Assembly (NCBI RefSeq): GCF_030651185.1
Contig: NZ_JAUSCJ010000011.1
Location: 124,001 to 188,000 of the forward strand
Direction: 5' to 3'
DNA from: Phenylobacterium sp.
Lineage (GTDB): Bacteria; Pseudomonadota; Alphaproteobacteria; Caulobacterales; Caulobacteraceae
DNA: 64,000 nt
This document shows, piece by piece, positions 60,923 through 64,000 of this stretch (position 1 is the stretch's first letter; each line of letters opens with the position of its first letter). The position numbers and the translations under genes were made by a program. Under the pieces are notes generated by a model. The model was not told the origin of the DNA. It made no database searches and saw nothing but the letters and a program-made list of their open reading frames with translations.

Positions 60923-61476
60923 CAGAAGCTCACCGGGGCGAGGTCCTTCAGGCGCAGCGCGGCCTTGTCCTTGTCGGAGAGCACCGATCCGGCGAAGGCC
61001 GGCCAGTCGATGGCCAGGTCCGGGTCGTTCCAGAGGACCGCGCCTTCGGTCTCCGGCGCATAGAGGCCATCGACCTTGTAGGCCAGCTCGGTGTCGGGCT
61101 CGAGGGTGCAGTAGCCGTGGGCGAAGCCGCGCGGCACGAAGATCTGCTCGCCGCCGCTCGCGGTGAGGGTGGCCGAGACCCAGCGGCCGTAGGTGGCCGA
61201 GCCGGCGCGGACATCCACCGCCACGTCGAGGATCGAACCGCGCAGCACCCGCAGCAGCTTGGCCTGGGGGTGGGGGGCGGTCTGGAAATGCAGGCCCCGC
61301 ACGGTGCCCGCCTCGCCGCTGAAGGCGTGGTTGTCCTGCACGAAGTCGATATCCAGCCCATGTGTGGCGAAGGCGCGCCGGCTCCAGGTCTCCATGAACC
61401 AGCCCCGCGCATCGCCATGGCGCTTGGGCGTGATAAGCAGGACCTCGGGCAGGGCGAGGGGCGTAATCGTCGTCAT
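60922..61476 (-). CDS. rfbC: dTDP-4-dehydrorhamnose 3,5-epimerase
   Basis: A 184-residue cupin epimerase of dTDP-rhamnose synthesis. Catalytic His is in GTVRGLHFQ (about residue 62), the Tyr in GFAHGYCTLEPDTELAYKV (about 130) and DGLYAPETEGAVLWNDPDLA forms the dimer region. The other rfb genes are not adjacent; the divergent gene is a glycosyltransferase, which suggests a link to surface polysaccharide. Coupled to tesB by a TGATG overlap. Confidence 0.92.
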   Translation of the reverse strand: MTTITPLALPEVLLITPKRHGDARGWFMETWSRRAFATHGLDIDFVQDNHAFSGEAGTVRGLHFQTAPHPQAKLLRVLRGSILDVAVDVRAGSATYGRWVSATLTASGGEQIFVPRGFAHGYCTLEPDTELAYKVDGLYAPETEGAVLWNDPDLAIDWPAFAGSVLSDKDKAALRLKDLAPVSF

Positions 61477-61507
61477 GGCGCCTCAGTTGGACGGAGTGAC
61501 GCTTGCG

Positions 61508-62524
61508 ATGGCGCGGGTTGGCGCGAAAGACAAGTCTTTGACGCCCGCCGTCAGCATCGTGGTGGTCGCCTATCAGAGCGGCCACCACCTGGAAACCTGC
61601 CTCGCGGCCCTGGCGGCGCAGGGGTTTACCGACCACGAGATCATCCTGCTGGACAACGCGTCGGCCGACGGCGCGCCACAGGCCGCGGCCGCCGCCCATC
61701 CGAACGTGCGGTTCGTGGAGGCGGGTTCGAACCTGGGCTTCGCGGCGGGAGTCAATCGCGCCGCCCGGCTCGCCACGGGCCGGTGGATGGCCCTGATCAA
61801 TCCCGACGCCTTCGCCGATCCCGACTGGCTGGCGACGCTGGTGGCGGCCACGGAGACCTGGCCGACCGTGAAGTGTTTCTCGTCACGCCAGCTGATGGCC
61901 GACGATCCCAGCCGCCTGGACGGCCTCGGCGACGTGATGTCCGGCGCCGGCTTCCCCTTCCGGGGCGGCTATATGGGCCGGGACCCGGGGCCGATGGCCC
62001 CGGGCGAGGTGTTCTCGGCCTGCGGCGGGGCCATGCTGGTGGACCGGGCGTTCTTCCTCGCGCTGGGGGGCTTTGACGAGCGGCTGTTCTGCTACTGCGA
62101 GGACGTCGATTTCGGCTACCGCATGCGGCTGATCGGCGAGCCGACGATCGTCGTTCCCACAGCCGTGGTCCGCCATGTCGGGTCAACGGCCTCGGGTGGG
62201 CCCAGGTCGGCGTTCGCGGTGTTCCACGGCACCCGCAACCGGCTGTGGGTCTATCTGAAGAACACGCCCGCGCCCCTGCTCTGGCTGACCCTGCCCCTGC
62301 ACGTCCTCACCACCGCCCTGCTGTTTCTGCGCCACGCCGACCGCCACGAGTTCAAGGCGCCCTGGCGGGGGCTGCTGGCGGGGCTGAAGGGCCTGGACGT
62401 GGCCCTGGCCGCCCGCCGGGAAACCCAGGCCACGCGCACGGTCGGGTCGTGGGCCATCGCGCGCGCCATGACCTGGAACCCGCTGGACCTGTTCCTGCGC
62501 CGGGTGGTGATCAAGCGGCGGTAG
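61508..62524 (+). CDS. family 2 glycosyltransferase
   Basis: A 338-residue GT2 enzyme. SIVVVAYQSGHHLETCLAAL starts the GT-A fold, LLDNASADGAPQAA binds nucleotide, NPDAFADPDWLA holds the D-x-D-like metal site and CYCEDVDFGYRMRLIGE is the catalytic ED region. It resembles rhamnosyl- or polysaccharide-type transferases, which fits the divergent rfbC. The ATG at 61508 gives a compact N-terminus; a GTG at 61496 is possible. A short C-terminal hydrophobic part (PAPLLWLTLPLHVLTTALLF) may attach it to the membrane. Confidence 0.88.
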   Translation: MARVGAKDKSLTPAVSIVVVAYQSGHHLETCLAALAAQGFTDHEIILLDNASADGAPQAAAAAHPNVRFVEAGSNLGFAAGVNRAARLATGRWMALINPDAFADPDWLATLVAATETWPTVKCFSSRQLMADDPSRLDGLGDVMSGAGFPFRGGYMGRDPGPMAPGEVFSACGGAMLVDRAFFLALGGFDERLFCYCEDVDFGYRMRLIGEPTIVVPTAVVRHVGSTASGGPRSAFAVFHGTRNRLWVYLKNTPAPLLWLTLPLHVLTTALLFLRHADRHEFKAPWRGLLAGLKGLDVALAARRETQATRTVGSWAIARAMTWNPLDLFLRRVVIKRR

Positions 62525-62532
62525 GGAGGGGA

Positions 62533-62733
62533 AACCACGAACCTCACGGACGGCGCGAACAAAGAACAAGTGTCATCCCGGAAAGCGCGCAGTGCTTGTC
62601 CGGGACCCAGACGCGCGGGACTTTCAGGATGGATCGGTGAGTATGGGTCCCGGTCTTCCGCTACGCGGAAACCGGGATGACACCCGTGGGAAGCGGCTCG
62701 TTCTTGTTCGTGTCGTTCGTGAGGTTCGTGGTT
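62533..62733. repeat. 201-bp element with about 32-bp inverted ends enclosing the 112-bp repeat
   Basis: AACCACGAACCTCACG at 62533 and its complement CGTGAGGTTCGTGGTT ending at 62733; three mismatches over the next bases, then shared CGAACAA. The arms resemble those of the element at 26907-27005. A complete 112-bp repeat (62571-62682) is nested in its middle. Confidence 0.75.
62571..62682. repeat. 112-bp imperfect palindromic repeat, copy 2
   Basis: Same ends (TGTCATCCCGG / CCGGGATGACA) and length as 5950-6061, with scattered base changes in the interior. Confidence 0.85.
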
Positions 62734-62740
62734 CCTCTTC

Positions 62741-63916
62741 TCATTCCCCCCTGGCCGCCCACTCCACCAGCCGCTCCATGAAGGCGCCGCCGCGGTCCAT
62801 CTGGACGGCCTCGACATATTCGTTGGGCTGGTGGGCCTGGTCGATGGAGCCGGGGCCGCAGATGACGGTGGAGAATCCCGCCTGCTGGAACTGGCCGGCC
62901 TCGGTGGCGAAGGCCACGACACGGGGCGGGCCGTTGTCGCCGGTCAGCCTGCGCGCGAAGACCTCGGCCGCGCCGTCGGGCTCGGGGGCGAGTGGCGGGG
63001 TGGCCGAGCGGCGCTCGACCTTGACGCCCGCCTCGGGAAACCGGACCTTCAGGGACGCGTCCAGCTCCGCGCACTGGGCCAGGAACGGGGCCAGCAGGGC
63101 GTCGGGATCGAGGCCGGCGGCGTAGCGCAGATCAAACTGGAAGCTGCACTCGCGCGCCAGGATGTTGCCCGCCGTGCCGCCGTGGACGAGGCCGATGGTC
63201 ATGGTCGCGTGCTTGGGCGTGAACAGGGAGGCCGGGTCGGCCTCGCGCTCGAGCCGGGCGGCCAGGTCGCGCACCGCCGCCAGCAGCGGCACGGCCTCCA
63301 TGATCGCAGAGACGCCGAGCTGGGTCTGGCTGGAATGGGCCTCGTGGCCGTTGACGGTCACCAGATGATTGATGATGCCCTTGTGGCCGCGCACCGCCTC
63401 CATGTTGGTGGGTTCGCCCACCACCACCAGGGCCGGGGTCGGCAGCTCCCGGCCGATAAGCCGGATCAAATCAGGCGCCCCCAGGCAGCCGACCTCCTCG
63501 TCATAGGAGAAGGCCAGGTGCACCGGCTTCCGGGGGCCCGCCGCCACCAGGTCGGGGACGGCGGCCAGGGCCAGGGCCAGGAACCCCTTCATGTCACAGG
63601 TCCCGCGGCCATAGATGCGGCCGTCGTCCTTGGGGGTCAGCGTGAAGGGATCGGTGATCCAGGGCTGGCCGTCCACCGGCACCACGTCGGTATGGCCCGA
63701 CAGCACCACGCCGCCGGCGATCATCGGTCCGATGGTGGCCAGCAGGTTGGACTTGGAGCCGTCATGGTTGGGCGCCCGACGATGGGCGACGCCGTGGCCA
63801 TCCAGATAGGCCTCCACCCACTCGATCAGGGCGAGGTTGGAGAGCCGCGACGTGGTGTCGAAGGCCACCAGGGTGGCGAGGATGTCGAGGGCGCGGGCGG
63901 TGAGGGTCGAGGACAT
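62741..63916 (-). CDS. argE: acetylornithine deacetylase (M20 family)
   Basis: A 391-residue M20 metallopeptidase-family deacetylase. Metal ligands: SGHTDVVPVDG (His and Asp, about residue 75), GRGTCDMKG (Asp), DEEVGCLGAP (Glu-Glu, about 143) and GEPTNMEAV. TGNILA-like (AGNILARECSFQFDLRY) and FATEAGQFQQAG (about 335) fit the ArgE branch. It would release acetate from N-acetylornithine in arginine synthesis; a general N-acyl amino acid hydrolase is the main alternative. Convergent with the glycosyltransferase across the nested repeats. Confidence 0.9.
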   Translation of the reverse strand: MSSTLTARALDILATLVAFDTTSRLSNLALIEWVEAYLDGHGVAHRRAPNHDGSKSNLLATIGPMIAGGVVLSGHTDVVPVDGQPWITDPFTLTPKDDGRIYGRGTCDMKGFLALALAAVPDLVAAGPRKPVHLAFSYDEEVGCLGAPDLIRLIGRELPTPALVVVGEPTNMEAVRGHKGIINHLVTVNGHEAHSSQTQLGVSAIMEAVPLLAAVRDLAARLEREADPASLFTPKHATMTIGLVHGGTAGNILARECSFQFDLRYAAGLDPDALLAPFLAQCAELDASLKVRFPEAGVKVERRSATPPLAPEPDGAAEVFARRLTGDNGPPRVVAFATEAGQFQQAGFSTVICGPGSIDQAHQPNEYVEAVQMDRGGAFMERLVEWAARGE

Positions 63917-63926
63917 GGGCGCCACC

Positions 63927-64000
63927 CTAGCGGTCGGGGCTGACCGGCTCCACCCGCCAGGCCGCGCAACTGACCGTGACCGGGCCAACTGTTCGGAACT
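63927..64000 (-). CDS. C-terminal end of an unidentified gene (partial)
   Basis: The minus-strand frame ...VGPVTVSCAAWRVEPVSPDR ends in TAG 11 bases before the argE start and is open to the right edge. The spacing suits an upstream operon partner. Too short to identify; another frame without a stop could equally be the real one. Confidence 0.3.
   Translation of the reverse strand, partial: FRTVGPVTVSCAAWRVEPVSPDR

Overview
The window is a high-GC chromosomal segment that reads as an alphaproteobacterium of the Caulobacterales (Caulobacter/Phenylobacterium type). This rests on remembered gene content, not on a search: alpha-type addB-addA, a TIGR02300-like acidic protein, a FzlA-like GST paralogue overlapping queG, an Hsp20-DUF1150 pair, and the rnd-lptC-lptA-lptB-rpoN order. 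Nearly all of the sequence is ordinary, tightly packed core genome with coupled starts and stops.

Layout. 1-5926: DNA end repair (addB partial, addA) and thioredoxin. 6072-12641, mostly minus strand: a toroid-fold protein, then trpF-trpB-trpA-accD-folC, with mscL upstream. 12700-18660: an APH-fold kinase, ihfB, rpsA, cmk, aroA, and the TIGR02300-like protein. 18789-26788: tRNA-Ala(GGC) and a 7.9-kb integrated element bounded by 18-bp direct repeats. 27016-31193: a PNPOx-family protein, hsp20-DUF1150, a GIY-YIG protein bracketed by two 125-bp palindromes, ptsN, hpf and exoD. 31470-33611: asd behind a structured leader, a GNAT and a GST. 33608-37875: rpoN, lptB, lptA, lptC, rnd; then tRNA-Leu(CAG). 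38145-46164: an NDUFA9-like reductase, uppP, gltD-gltB. 46321-48661: two divergent citrate-synthase-fold genes, one carrying an N-terminal helix-turn-helix. 48718-63916: CDF transporter, fzlA, queG, further GSTs, lipid and ketone metabolism genes, an MFS transporter, globin, ene-reductase, amidohydrolase, DedA protein, TesB thioesterase, rfbC, a glycosyltransferase and an ArgE-like deacetylase.

The most distinctive region is the element in tRNA-Ala. A tyrosine integrase sits beside attL. Inside are an XRE regulator, a one-TM protein, an HNH remnant in AT-rich DNA, a serine recombinase whose start lies in a 38-bp palindrome next to two identical 10-bp dyads, a Sel1-repeat protein, a coiled-coil lipoprotein, a small membrane protein and a trypsin-like peptidase beside attR. 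The element carries its own hairpin terminator directly after attL, and the tRNA's probable original terminator now lies beyond attR. The cargo matches no system I can name and is the best candidate here for undescribed biology.

Five families of long imperfect palindromes are scattered between core genes (6995-7155; 5950/62571; 28681/29187; 27615/46181; 26907/62533), one nested inside another. Function calls rest on motifs and context read by eye; no database search was possible.
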